Assembly: GCA_904063045.1 (NCBI GenBank)
Contig: CAJFCJ010000019.1
Coordinates: 3,106,684 to 3,170,683, forward strand
DNA: 64,000 nt
Origin: Dimorphilus gyrociliatus
Taxonomy: Eukaryota > Annelida > Polychaeta > Dinophilidae
Direction: 5' to 3'
Part shown: positions 50,691 through 62,090 of the stretch, piece after piece
How the letters are laid out: every line of letters begins with the position of its first letter
Position numbering within the stretch: position 1 is the stretch's first letter
Position numbers and translations under genes: made by a program
The notes under the pieces: generated by a model
What the model was told of the DNA's origin: nothing
Seen by the model: the letters and a program-made list of their open reading frames with translations, nothing else
Databases searched by the model: none

Positions 50691-51920
50691 AACATAGTAT
50701 GTACAGATATAACTCTCCCTTTTATATTATACTTATTCAAACTTCAATTTGCGAGATGTTTTACAATGCTTTTATATTTCATATTAGCTGTATACATTTA
50801 CAATATAGATGAACATATACGTTAGCTTGTCCTTCCTTTCTATTTTACTCTTTTATACTTCCCTCCCCTCTCCTATATAGTTATGTTTGCGAACAGAGCG
50901 CTCTAGCAATAAAGCAATCGATCGGATAGAGAGAACAGAATAGCGAAGGAATAAAACGCGCGCTACACCCGCTGATTACTCGTTTCATTCGTCTGTCATT
51001 CAAGTCGTTTGTCGCGCATATTTATCTTCACGATTCACTGAATTTTTCGTATAAAACTCTCCCGTAACAATAGCATGTGTCGCGCAATATTCCCATACCT
51101 CTTTTGTGCAAATGAGAAGCGTTTAAAACTGAAAAACGAAAACGAGAAACGTCTCTCAATATACACAATATCAGAGTATAACATTAGAGGAAAAGAAATT
51201 AATCGAATGCGCCATAGCGGCTTATCTCGTTCTTCGTGTTTATTTCACCCAGTTGAAGTCACGTTTCACGCGGTCGAGGTCGGCAGCGAACATAACGCGG
51301 AGGATCAGAAAACACTACACGGTCCGCTCTTTTTTTCTTCGTCAGGTGTATCCGTCGAATAAAGAAAAGACTTATTCAACAAGTTTCCTTCGCTCCCTTT
51401 ATTAATATAGCGGCAGTACCCTATATATACGCCAGCGGATCGTCTTGTCAATAAATCGATATGTACCACGTATACAGTTTGCGACCACCGCAATATGTAA
51501 ATGATTTCATAATATACATGTACGCTGCATTAACTATATATTAAGCTTTTTAAACATGATCACTTATTACTTTTGCGATTTGTGATCAGTTTGGGGCAGA
51601 TAAAAAGCCCGAATCAAGGTCAGTGGGTGAAAGTAAAGGTCAGATGTAGAGTGAGAGCATATTCAGCTTGTACCAGTGTAGAGTAAAAACAGTAATCTAA
51701 TTAACGCATGCCAAATGATAAATTATCTATACAACATTGCAAATATTACAATGCTTGGATGATTCAAGCATTCATCAACGTCAACGGTCATTTGAATTAT
51801 TCACTGCAATAAGTATCCGCGACGGTTGACGCTGAATGTAATGTACATTATATAATTATACAACTGGGGCTGTGATAGGTGGAGTAAGGATAGAGAGAAA
51901 AATGGACGAATACGAGCTCT

Positions 51921-51960
51921 TAAAAAGAGAGAGAGAAGAGAGAGAGAAGAGAGAGAGAAA

Positions 51961-52001
<41 letters not shown>

Positions 52002-52005
52002 AAAT
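51921..52005. repeat. (GA)n / polypurine tract
   Basis: About 80 nt almost purely purine on + (GAGA with an A10 block), hence a long CT pyrimidine tract on minus just beyond the TRIP4 stop. The + frame through it encodes only an Arg/Glu run and is not a gene. Confidence 0.9.
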
Positions 52006-52083
52006 AGCAGGTGTCAGGATTGTTCAATTACTGCTGATTATTAGTAGTGATCTCTAAATTGGACGAGAATTTTTTGATATTTT

Positions 52084-53321
52084 TTACTTACAAATTTTGT
52101 GCTGTCCTTTCATTGTAAATTTTAGGGGCAATTCTTGGGGGTTTATACAAACAAATTCATATGGCGAAGACCCCTCAGTCTGCAAATGACAAGTAGTGAC
52201 ATCTACAATATTGAAGTGGAAGAAGAAACTTACGTTTGGTTGAATGACGTCTATGACATCAACACAGCCGAGTAAAGAAGAAGTGGGATAAGAGGAAGGG
52301 AATTCGGATTCTCCAGAAGTCTCTCTATAGTAGGATTCTAAACTATCAATATTTTCTCTTGTCGGTTGTTTCGAAGTTGAAGCTATCCATAAACGACCTC
52401 GATGGGAACTATACCAGGTTCTTCCTTCAGTTTTTTTAATGCCTTTAATAAGAAGGGATGCCCAAGGTTGGTGCATTGACAAACACATTCCGTTATCCAT
52501 TGTCTCTAATTGCTCGTCGTATTGGATTCTAGATTTAGAGATCTCATGTTCTTTGCATACTGATCCTACGATCTCTGAAGAGTTTTCTTTAAGGAATTTT
52601 GGCGCTCTCTGTCTCCCATAAGTTAGAGCTTTAGGTGCAATTTCTTTTGATTCTTGATGGATGACCTCATCATACATGCTCTCTGGCAAATCGTTTTCTT
52701 GTCTCCCACAGAAGTCGAGTTGAACTAATACAAAAAAAAACATTTAAATACAAATTTATTTAAATGTCTGAAACATACTCTTTCTATCTCTTCGGGAAGC
52801 AAAACGCTTGTCTCTCAGAGTGGTTTCCTGTTTTATAACAGCATCTCGTTCTTTCTTTGTAAGCCAAGTACCAACACCTGTTGAGAAGTAGTCTGATTCG
52901 TCGTCAATAACACGAGTTCTCTTGGCGCACGTTTCATCAAATTCTAGTAATTTATTCTTGTGTTCTATTGCAGCCTTTTCTTTAGAATTTTCAACTGTCT
53001 TCCCCATAAGATTTTGCCGAAGTTTCATTGACTTTTTAGAATCACGTCTCAGTATCTCCTCTTCACTTTTAGTACAGACCTTAAATTGAAAATTACAAGG
53101 GCTTTAATGGAATAACAGTAACAACAAGACCTTACCAATTCCGAACAATGAAAACAAGGACCAGAACCTTCTTGACTACAAACTATTCGACCACAGGATA
53201 CACAATTATTAATTAAGTCATGTTTGGATGCCTGACATTCACATGGATGCCTGCCTGGCAGTTGAGCCACAGTTTTTTCTTTTCCTTCCTTGTTAAATAA
53301 TGGTTTAAACTTTCCAGACAT
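52084..53321 (-). CDS. TRIP4: Activating signal cointegrator 1 (ASC-1 / TRIP4), short form
   Basis: Subunit of the ASC-1 complex acting in transcription coactivation, alkylation repair and rescue of collided ribosomes. Exons 53136-53321, 52779-53079, 52234-52724 and 52084-52179 join in phase to 357 aa. The zinc-finger domain LPGRHPCECQASKHDLINNC...CGRIVCSQEGSGPCFHC shows its eight Cys/His ligands. A helical linker with LLEFDETCAKRTRVIDDESD follows, then the ASCH domain (CLSMHQPWASLLIKGIKKTE, HRGRLWIASTSKQP, LLGCVDVIDV, PYEFVCINPQE), an RNA-binding beta-barrel. The human protein (581 aa) has about 150 further N-terminal residues that are absent here, since translation starts just before the zinc finger. 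The start is set by the ATG at 53321, only 202 nt from the divergent CSTF1 ATG. Confidence 0.93.
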
Positions 53322-53523
53322 GACGAAAAGTTCAATTATCGGCTTTGTCTTCTGATTACACTTCGTTAGAAAGTCACTAATTGATGTTGCCCAACAGTCA
53401 AAGAATAATATGAAATCTGGACGACCGAAATATTCTTTTGATAGTCATAACTGGTAGAGTGAAATCGTTAAGCCGCCGCTTTCTATTACAGAATTAAAAC
53501 CTTAAATATTTGCTATATTCGTT
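53322..53523. promoter_or_regulatory. Shared bidirectional promoter of TRIP4 and CSTF1
   Basis: Only 202 nt separate the two divergent ATGs, so both promoters and leaders must overlap. No TATA box; the sequence GTTAAGCCGCCGCTTTC is the only GC-rich patch. Confidence 0.6.
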
Positions 53524-54908
53524 ATGGCTTCTCACACTGCCCTTAGAGATCGCGAAATGACTTACAGACTGATTATTAGGTTTGTTTACAATTTCTAGTT
53601 ATGATAATGAACAATATCAAGAGCGATAATACATTTATAAATCATGCAGCCAACTTTTTTACGATGGATATTCAAATTTAGCTGTTCAGTTATCAAATGT
53701 TATAAAAGCTCAGCCAGCTTGTCCACCATCGGATAGACTTATAGGCATTGTTAAGCTAGGGTTAGAAGCCGAAGGTAACAAGAGAGAGGATACAACTATA
53801 AGTTGTGTTGCACCTGGAACTGGTTTAGATCTGGAGTTTGAAACAGAGGTGCAAAGAATTTCATCTGAAGTGGCAACCTATGAAACTTGCTATGTTACAT
53901 CTCATAAAGGACCTTGTCGTTCGGCAACTTATCATCCTTCAGGCCAAGTTGTTGCAACAGGATCTGAAGATTCATCTATCAAAGTCCTGGACGTTGAAAG
54001 AATGTTAGCTAAAAGTTTGGACAATATAGATCCAAATGAACGAGAAGCTCATCCAGTCATCAGAACTTTATATGATCATTCAGAAGAGGTCTCAACTTTA
54101 CAATTCCATCCTACCTCTCCTCTTCTCTTCTCTGGAAGTTTTGACTGTACGATTAAAGTTTTCGAGTATACTAAACCGTCTGTTAAGAGATCTTCAAAAT
54201 GCATACAAGAGGCTTTTGCTGTTAAATCAATATCTCTTCATCCTTCAGGAGATTATATGTTAGCAGGAACAGAACATCCAACAAGTAAATAACGATTCAG
54301 AAACTTTACAACTAATAAAAGTTATTCTTTTTTCAGTTCGACTATATGATGCCACAACCTTTCAATGTTATTCAACCAGTAGCGCTTTAGATCAACATCG
54401 TGGTCCAATAACGGAAGTTAAATTTAGTCCAAAAGGTAATCTATTTGCAACGGCATCCATGGATGGTGATATCAAAGTTTGGGATGGAGTTAGCGGAAGA
54501 TGTGTAAGCACGTTCAAGAGTGCACACGATAGCGTTCCGGTTTCGTCTGTGCAATTCAGTCGCAACTCCAAATACATATTATCAAGTGGGCTAGATTCTG
54601 TTGTTAGACTTTGGGAACTTTCAACTTCTCGGTTGCTGATAGCCTACACTGGAGCAGGTACTACCGGTCGTCAAGAGTGTCATACAAATGCAACCTTCAA
54701 TCATACCGAAGATTTTGCTCTTTTTCCTGATGAACAATCAAGAAGTTTATGTTCGTGGGACGCGCGAAATGCTGATAGACAACGACTCTTGGCGACCGGT
54801 CATGCTCAGCCAGTACGAGTAGTATGTCACTCACCAACAGGACCTGCTCTGATGACTTGCAGCGATGACCATAGAGCTAGGTTTTGGTACCGGAATGCTG
54901 ATATTTAA
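53524..54908 (+). CDS. CSTF1: Cleavage stimulation factor subunit 1 (CstF-50)
   Basis: WD40 subunit of CstF, which binds the GU-rich element downstream of poly(A) sites and, through CstF-50, contacts BARD1 and the RNA polymerase II CTD. Exons 53524-53579, 53650-54284 and 54337-54908 join in phase to 420 aa (human 431). The N-terminal dimerisation domain contains REMTYRLII and [14 protein letters not shown]. Then [32 protein letters not shown] and about seven WD repeats follow (for example [61 protein letters not shown]), ending [16 protein letters not shown]. Head-to-head with TRIP4, tail-to-tail with CK1 gamma. Confidence 0.97.
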
Positions 54909-55579
54909 TTCAAAAAACTCTTAAACGAAAAACTTTCTAGAGATTAAACTTTATCAGTTTTCATGAGTTTTAAAGAATTTTTTCTGTAAGATCCTAAACT
55001 GTAATAACTGTTTCGATTAAATTGATTTTGGTAAAGATACTATCTCGCATAAGGGACTCTGGACATCATAGCAAGAAAATTAAAGTTATACTTTTCTGTT
55101 TTGTTCTAGTGGATTAAAGCACTGAAGTTATTTAATGCTGACAAAATATAGAATCTACAATTTTCTCTTACAACTGGAAAATTCTTGAATTTTTTCAGAA
55201 AGGTTCATGAATTTAGTATTTTTGTATTGTGTTTCCAGACAGTTTCTTTACTTTTATTGATTTAAAAAAAACTTAAATTTGTAAACTTGTCATATATACT
55301 TGTATTATTATATATAATATATAAATTGATAGTATAAGGAATTAAGGCAATGATTAATTATGATGATTTATTTTATTTCATAATATATATACATTTACGT
55401 TTATTTGACCACACATCAGCCAAAACGCCGATTCGTTCCTGTTTTTCTTTTTTTTTTTACCAAAAAAAACACATTTACCAACCTAAAATTTTCTTTCTCT
55501 AAATAGACAAAAGTAAAATCAGTGTTCACGATAAATGTGATTTCGAATCACATTTTTCTAACAGGCGCGTATTTGTCCA
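54909..55579. other. Convergent 3' region of CSTF1 and CK1 gamma
   Basis: AT-rich 3' UTR sequence of both genes, with a small palindromic AT run (TTATTATATATAATATATAAA) near 55310 and no coding signal. Confidence 0.4.
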
Positions 55580-57537
55580 TTAAGCGTGACGACCGTGTTG
55601 TTGCTTCATTTTCTTGCGGCGGCTTTTCCTACCCACTTTAATCCCACAACAATTCGCAGTACCTTCTTCCATATCCACTCCATCAGTTCCACCTGCAATT
55701 GGGGTTTGGGAATAGTTAGGTCCGGTATCATCTCTTTCCTCATGTGTTGAACTGACAGCCTGTAAAAAAAATTTGATTGTTTATATTATCCTGTATTATT
55801 GGCGGCTACATTTACGGTGGTCACTTTTAATGAAAAAATTTATAAAATCAAAAATGTGGAGCAGAGGACAACAGCAATAGTGGGATGATTTCTTTTGACA
55901 TGCGCTGTGTGCAATCATTTTACCTGAACGGATCCGCCATGTCGATCAGTGGCAGCCACTAGCAGTTGACTGCCTCGATTATTTTCTGCCCAAGCATTAC
56001 CCCTCTGTTGCCCCGCTCCAGGAGCCTGTAACGCTCTCTTTTAATTATGTTTATGAATTTTTTTTTATATTAGAAGTTATTTATACAATTTGTTGTGCAT
56101 CGATGAATTTGGACTATCAACAAATTATATCTAAAGATTTTATACTTTTAATGCCTTAAAGTCTCTTATGGAGGTTTCATAAATGTTTCTAACGAATTGA
56201 TTTAGAATAATACCTGTGGCTTGCCAGATGTTTTGTTCGCAGGGGAAGAGGGATTGGCAGGATTTGAATCCACTGGATCATTAACTACTTGATTTGAACC
56301 GATGGAAGGGTTAGTGTTGTGCTTCCCGGTCCAGTCGAAGTTGTAGTCCAGTTCCCAATGGTTTTTGTGCATCATGTCATAAAATAACTTACGCAAATTC
56401 TCATAGTCTGGTGTTTCAAAGAAGTCCATTCTTCTCACACTCCGTAAGTACGTAGCTAATTGCGCTTTAGATGAAAAAAATTATTAGTTAAAAAATTACT
56501 ATAACTTTATTTTACGTACGAGGAAAATCTTCGCACAACGTCTCAATACTGGTTGCGCGCTTTGTGTCGCCTATTTTTTGGTAACGCTCTTTAAGGGTTT
56601 CTGCTTTCAATCCTTGCCAAGGTAAGGAACCTCTTAAAAAATACATAAACATATGTCCAAGAGCCTCTAAATCATCTCTTCTTGATTGCTCTTTTCCCAA
56701 ATGCGTATTAATGCTCATGTATCTAGCGGTTCCAGTCAAGCTCTTATGTTCCCGATAGGCGATATGCTTGTGAGTTTCCGGTTCAATATATTCTTTCGCC
56801 AAACCAAAATCTATTATGTGTATGATATGGTCCTTGCTACTAGATTTGCGACCAATGAGAAAGTTTTCCGGTTTCACATCACGATAAATAAGATGTTTGG
56901 AATGCACATACTCCATTCTAGTCAACTGAAAACAGTCAATGTTTAAACAGCCGTCATTTATACTAATTTATACTAATGACAAGCCTACCAATTGTATCGC
57001 AATCATCGATACGGTCTTGAGCGTAAATTTGCGATCGCATATATCAAATAAATCTTCGAGACTAGGTCCTAAAAGTTCAATGACAAGAGCATTGTATTTT
57101 CCACATGGGCCAAAGTAGTAAACTTGTGGAACTCCCTCTGCATTGTTCAAATTAACTATAGCAGTACAAACAAATAAGCCAAAGACTTACCGGCCTGTCC
57201 TAACTGTTTGTAAAAGCGGTATTCGAGATGCAGCTGAGGAGCCCTGGACTTCATAGGCTCCAATTTGATGGCCACATGTTCATTATTATATAAATTTTTG
57301 CCTATAAAAATATAACAGGATGTTACAAAAATATAGATCCAGGAAATGATTTTCGTAGGTACCTAGTCTCAATTCGCCAAAGTTTCCACTGCCAATCTTT
57401 TTTCCGACTCTAAAATTGGGGCCAACCATTAAACAACTTAGATTCGCAGCATTCGATTTGTTCGGTAAAGCCATTCTTCCTCCAGATGATGAACGGCCTC
57501 TACCACGAGTAGTCTCTTCGTTTCGTGGTCTCTGCAT
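55580..57537 (-). CDS. CSNK1G: Casein kinase 1 gamma
   Basis: Membrane-bound Ser/Thr kinase; CK1 gamma phosphorylates LRP6 in Wnt signalling. Exons 57363-57537, 57191-57301, 56989-57137, 56520-56925, 56214-56464, 55924-56025 and 55580-55759 join in phase to 457 aa. Kinase landmarks: [21 protein letters not shown] (P-loop), HVAIKLEP (lysine), [32 protein letters not shown] (HRD equivalent), [11 protein letters not shown] (DFG) and [20 protein letters not shown] (activation loop). After [13 protein letters not shown] comes the CK1 gamma tail with SSTHEERDD and a terminal [18 protein letters not shown], a cysteine pair plus polybasic region that fits the palmitoylation anchor of the gamma class. 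Vertebrate members are 415-447 aa. Head-to-head with CEP120. Confidence 0.96.
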
Positions 57538-58252
57538 AATTGCAGTGTGTTAGACAATACGTTTTTTTCAGCTGGTTATTTGTTGTCATGAATGTCTGTC
57601 CAAAAAGGCGGTAAAACTGCACGATTTGCGGCGCGGCGAAAACTGTAGTAAAGTTTATCACAAAAACCTCTTTCTCTAAATTAACCTAATCGAATTAAGA
57701 ACAATCGATATCACATAATCCGTGTCAATTATTTCACTTGCTGACCAACGGGCACTAGCTCACTTAAGTGATTTCAGAGCGGCGAGAAGACGTTATTTAC
57801 GGATTTATGTTTTGGCACAACCAGCAGAGAATATGGCTGACATCTTTATTACGAACTTGTTTCTGTTAAATTTACAAATCTTTTGATTACTATTTAATAA
57901 TTTAATTAAATGCTGAAAGAAAGCACAGCTTACTTGTTATATAGTCCAACGATGAGTTTTAATATTATAATATCGGATTAATTGAGGAACTATTTTTTTT
58001 CTAGAAAAAAAAAACCGTCTTTCACCGGAAATAGTTTATTATTATCTTTTTATAATAAACATTTTTAAATTTTATATTGTAAATTCGAAAAAACATTATT
58101 ATCAAAAAATAAAATAATACAATAAATTTTACGATTGTGACCAAGGACAACAAAAATGGCGGCGACATATTTTTAAACTAGTAGTTATTCTTTGTTCATT
58201 TCACGAAAAACATCATATTTCTTATAGTCTTTTGTGGGTAAAATCTTGAAGT
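57538..58252. promoter_or_regulatory. Divergent promoter region of CK1 gamma and CEP120
   Basis: 715 nt between the divergent ATGs, with GC-richer patches near 57620-57650 and 57770-57800 (GCGGCGCGGCGAAAAC and GAGCGGCGAGAAGACG) near the CK1 gamma side and AT-rich DNA toward CEP120. No TATA box identified. Confidence 0.4.
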
Positions 58253-61200
58253 ATGATTGAAAATGATGGCAGCTTGATTGTTATATCTTTATTCGCCGGT
58301 AAACAATATCAATATTTTTTTGTTTTGTCTAAACTTGCCCCATTCCAGGGAGAAAGTTTCCATTTCGATCAAAGTATCAACTTATAGCTGAGGGACGCTT
58401 TGACGGTGAACTATTAGCCACAGATCCGATTGAACATTTAGAGACTGTGGAATTTAAACAAGAATTGGCATGGAGTGTAGACAAAAAAGCTTTACACCAA
58501 CATCGACTACAGAGATCCTCCATAAAGATTCAGTTTTATGCTGTAGATAAAAGCAAATCCAAAAAAGAATCATTAGGATACATCATTCTTGATCTGCGCA
58601 GCGCTAACAAGAAGCAACCGGGAAAGTGGCTACAGATTTTACATTCTAAATACAGTAGTAAACCTGAGGTACTGGTTGCTATATATATTGATAAAGACAA
58701 GGAGGAGGCATCATCTTTTGAACGTCGTAGGTGTCTTAAATAATAATAAAAAATACATTTGAAATGATAATTGTAGAAAAAGAAAAGATTCCCACGCCAG
58801 TCACTTCAAAACAACTGAAACCTATTCTAAATGAGGAAGGTGGATACTTTCAAATAGGAGATAGTGAAAAATGTTCGGATGAATTTATATTATCAGTTAC
58901 TATTGCTTTTGCCGCAAACCTAATTAATGTTAGTGTGATTCAATATAGTTTCATATCCCTCAGATTTCGTCCTAGTTCATCTGATATTGGCTACAATATG
59001 CCAAGATTAATAATTTTTTGAATAGGCGACTAACCTTAATTAAATATCCGTAAAACACAAATTTATTTGAAGAATTTGGATGAAATCGCCCTATTCCAAA
59101 AATATTATTTCAAACATAGCTTGATTTTCAGCTTCTTCCGGCCGATCAGCCATCTCCCCTAAATTCAAATGGATTTTACTTTTATTATACTCTCATGGGC
59201 TCAGAAATCACTCAAGATCCCTTTTATGACCTGATTCATCCAAAATTTCAGTCAGTTCGAGCGTCGGTTCATGTACGAAGCAGCATTGATACTCTGAGAG
59301 AATTTTTTAAGAATCAAACTGGAATTGAAATTCATTTGTGTTCTGGTGATCAAAGTCTAGGCAGAGCAGTGATTAAATTGGACTCACTAATTAAACCTAT
59401 TTCAACTGAACTTTATATGAAACCGTTAACTGTCGAAGGAACATTTGAAGTAAAATTATAAAGTTTCTACTGGAATAGATTATTAATCTAAAGTTTTTCC
59501 TAATAGTTGGAACCTCCCAATCGTAATAAAATTCACGCCGTCAATGTTAGCCATGATTCAAAACCTAAGGTTGGAGCATCAGTTTCACTCCGCCGTTTGC
59601 AAGATATTGTAAGTACAACACATAAAATCATTTAAAAAATTCTGAACTATTGATGTTAATAGAAAGTTCCAGTAGAGGAACATTTAATCGAGGAAAAAGT
59701 AATAGAAACCGAAACCAATGATAAAGAAGACTTACCAAATCTGGAAAATATTCTAGGTTGTATCAATTGCATAGGAAAGACAATTGTAAACCAAAATTTT
59801 TTCAGAGGAACCTCCTATTCAAGATAAGAAAAAGGATATTAAAGGTAGTGCTATACAAAAATTCTTTCCTATTGTCCAACTTATATATCCTTCACAAAAG
59901 ATTCTAGTGCAGCTCCTGTAAAAGCACCTAGTACTGAGAAATACACACCTAGTTTTGGATCTTCAGAATCTTCCCCTCATCACTATTGCTTTTCTGTTAA
60001 TATGAAGACCCTTTCTGAGCTAAAATCTGATTACTCTTCTCTTTCAATCAGGTTATTAAACAAATTTAAACAAATTAATATTTATTTATATATAGCAATA
60101 CAATATGTTCCAGATATTCGTACCCTTTTTTTGGGGTAGCCGACCCAATAACGAGTTCACTAATTGAGAAAATTCCAGGTGAAACCGAGGTTGCTATCCC
60201 TCAGGGTTTCTGTGCTTTCGATTTTGCCGCTCTTGAAAGTCAAGTCGTTCAGACTTTTGCTAGAGCTCCCTTAAAAATAGAACTCTTAGGTAAAGAAGGT
60301 CTCCAAACAAAAATTTTAGCAGAGGGGGAAGCTGACTTAAGAAAGATTTTGAAATCTCAAAATGTTCCTGCCATAGTAATTATGAGCTTAATATCAAATT
60401 TTAGATAGTTTATTCAGTACAATCTTTTTTTGTCTTTTAGCATAGCAGTGGCATAAAAGGTGTACGCAAACTTTGGAATGGGAGTATTGAACTAGCTAAC
60501 AAGACTGAAGCACAAAAAAGTATTTTTTGTAAAATTATGATATCATTGTGCTTAGAAGATTGGGGTTTTTTGAGAAATGAACAACTACAAGCGTTCAATC
60601 ATGACCTTTCAACGCAAAAAGCAAATGCTCGGTCCACAGAAGAATATAAAACTGCCTTGGAATTGGAAATTTGGAAGGAGAGACAAAAGCATAAATATGA
60701 AGAACAGGTATGGAAAAAGAAAATTCATTGCCAAAATAACATTTTTTTTTGCCTATTACTAGCTTCGAGAAAAAGAGAGAAACAGAATGGAGGCAATCAC
60801 TGAGGAATGGAAGTGTAGAGAAAAAGAAAGAGAGCTGTTGGTTAAGAAAAAGGTAAAAAATTTATGTGAAGTAAATTAGATTAAAGCACGTCTTGAACAA
60901 CGATAAATGTATTCTGTTTTTTGCAAGTAATGATCACTGTACTTTTATACAGATTGCAGAATATACTGAACTTGAAAGCCAGTTACGTAAAACTCTGTCA
61001 GAAGTCGAAAAGAAAGAGCGACATCTGGTTGACGAAGAACAGTCAATCAGTAAAATAAAGCAAGATTTACAGGTAATACCTCAGAAAGTTTAACCAACAA
61101 AAAGAATAAAGTAATTTTTTTCTGTAGTATGAACACGATCGGAAAATGAAAGATATAAAAGACGCCTGGCAAAGAATAACTGAAGAAAGCGAGCACAAGT

Positions 61201-61820
61201 TAAAGTTAGAGAGATCTAAAGCAGATAGTTTAAGAGAAGAAATTAGCAAACTTCGCTCTGAAATAAAAGAAGCTGAGAATAAGTACGCTTCTCTTGACAA
61301 AGAATTTAGAAATTATAAGGAGCAATTAACATCTAAACCTGAATGTCGTCTTCAGTCTGAAATAAATATGTTGAACTTGGAGAAATCTGAATTGGAGAAG
61401 AAACTGCTTGTAACAACAAATGCCAAAGTTCATTATAAGCAACAATGGGCGAAAGCGATTAATGAACTTGCGCGGTTTAGAATAAAAGAGCAAGCCAGTG
61501 CAAAGCATCAACTCAAAAAACAACATCAAGAGTTGCAGCAATTAAAGATGCGCTACCTGGCCGCTGAAGAAAGTGATATTACTAAAAGTGAGAAGAGGCA
61601 GTTGGATATGATAAAAGAGGAACTAAATAAACTTCGCGTATTTCGCTCACCATCTGTTTCAACTCCGGATTCTGTTGTAGACGCTGACGATGAGCATCTT
61701 AGTCGATTAATTGAAGAGAGGGACACCTTGCTACAAACTGGCACTTATAATAGTGATGACAAGATAATTATGGAGCTTGAAAAACAAATTAGAGAATGCA
61801 TATCGAAGCATAACAGATGA
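58253..61820 (+). CDS. CEP120: Centrosomal protein CEP120
   Basis: Daughter-centriole protein needed for centriole elongation and ciliogenesis, partner of SPICE1/CPAP and C2CD3. Thirteen exons close in phase: 58253-58298, 58349-58726, 58777-58928, 59132-59449, 59507-59608, 59663-59756, 59806-59844, 59901-60051, 60114-60375, 60441-60707, 60763-60852, 60953-61072, 61128-61820. They give 903 aa (human 986). Three C2-type domains: first with [16 protein letters not shown] and [10 protein letters not shown], second after [11 protein letters not shown] with [11 protein letters not shown] and [11 protein letters not shown], third with [12 protein letters not shown] and [10 protein letters not shown] long coiled coil follows ([56 protein letters not shown]), with conserved MRYLAAEE and [14 protein letters not shown] near the end. 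Convergent with TET. Confidence 0.97.
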
Positions 61821-62090
61821 TTTTTTTAATTATATATTCACCAACATCACAACAACCATTTACAAAACACGATTGAATGAGCTTTTTAATATTGAGATAT
61901 CGCTCATTTTTTAATTGTACAGATTCATTTCGAGCATTTTCGTAATATCTATACACACCTATTTACATTCTATAACTAGACATTTGAGAATATTTTATAT
62001 ACATAAAAGGAATTTAGATCAGGAAATTTATAGTTTTTGGAATGAGATTAAATTACTTAGCACCTGTGTAGAACACGGTCAGTTTGTCTG

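Larger units (their letters stand above)
46541..52083. other. Long, almost gene-free interval between ZNF608/609 and TRIP4
   Basis: About 5.5 kb, the largest non-coding stretch of the window, with GC-richer islands alternating with AT microsatellites. It is the shared upstream side of ZNF608/609 and the 3' side of TRIP4. Small frames exist (47185-47466 minus, 48716-49078 plus, 51075-51362 plus) but none resembles a known protein and the second lacks a proper ATG. Most likely distal regulatory sequence and untranslated exons. One better small-gene candidate is listed separately. Confidence 0.5.

Noticed and set aside
51075-51362. 95-codon plus frame with a TATAAAA just upstream
   Set aside because: The TATA-like motif is only about 20 nt from the ATG, leaving no leader, and the product is unlike any known protein.
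51872-52057. Arg/Glu-rich frame
   Set aside because: Pure translation of the GA microsatellite.
51850-52095. An extra terminal TRIP4 exon reached through the CT-rich minus-strand tract and a GTAAGT at the TRIP4 end
   Set aside because: The last codons KICK-stop align with the KIWK of human TRIP4, and the possible downstream exons give stops or unrelated residues; the gene most simply ends at 52084.
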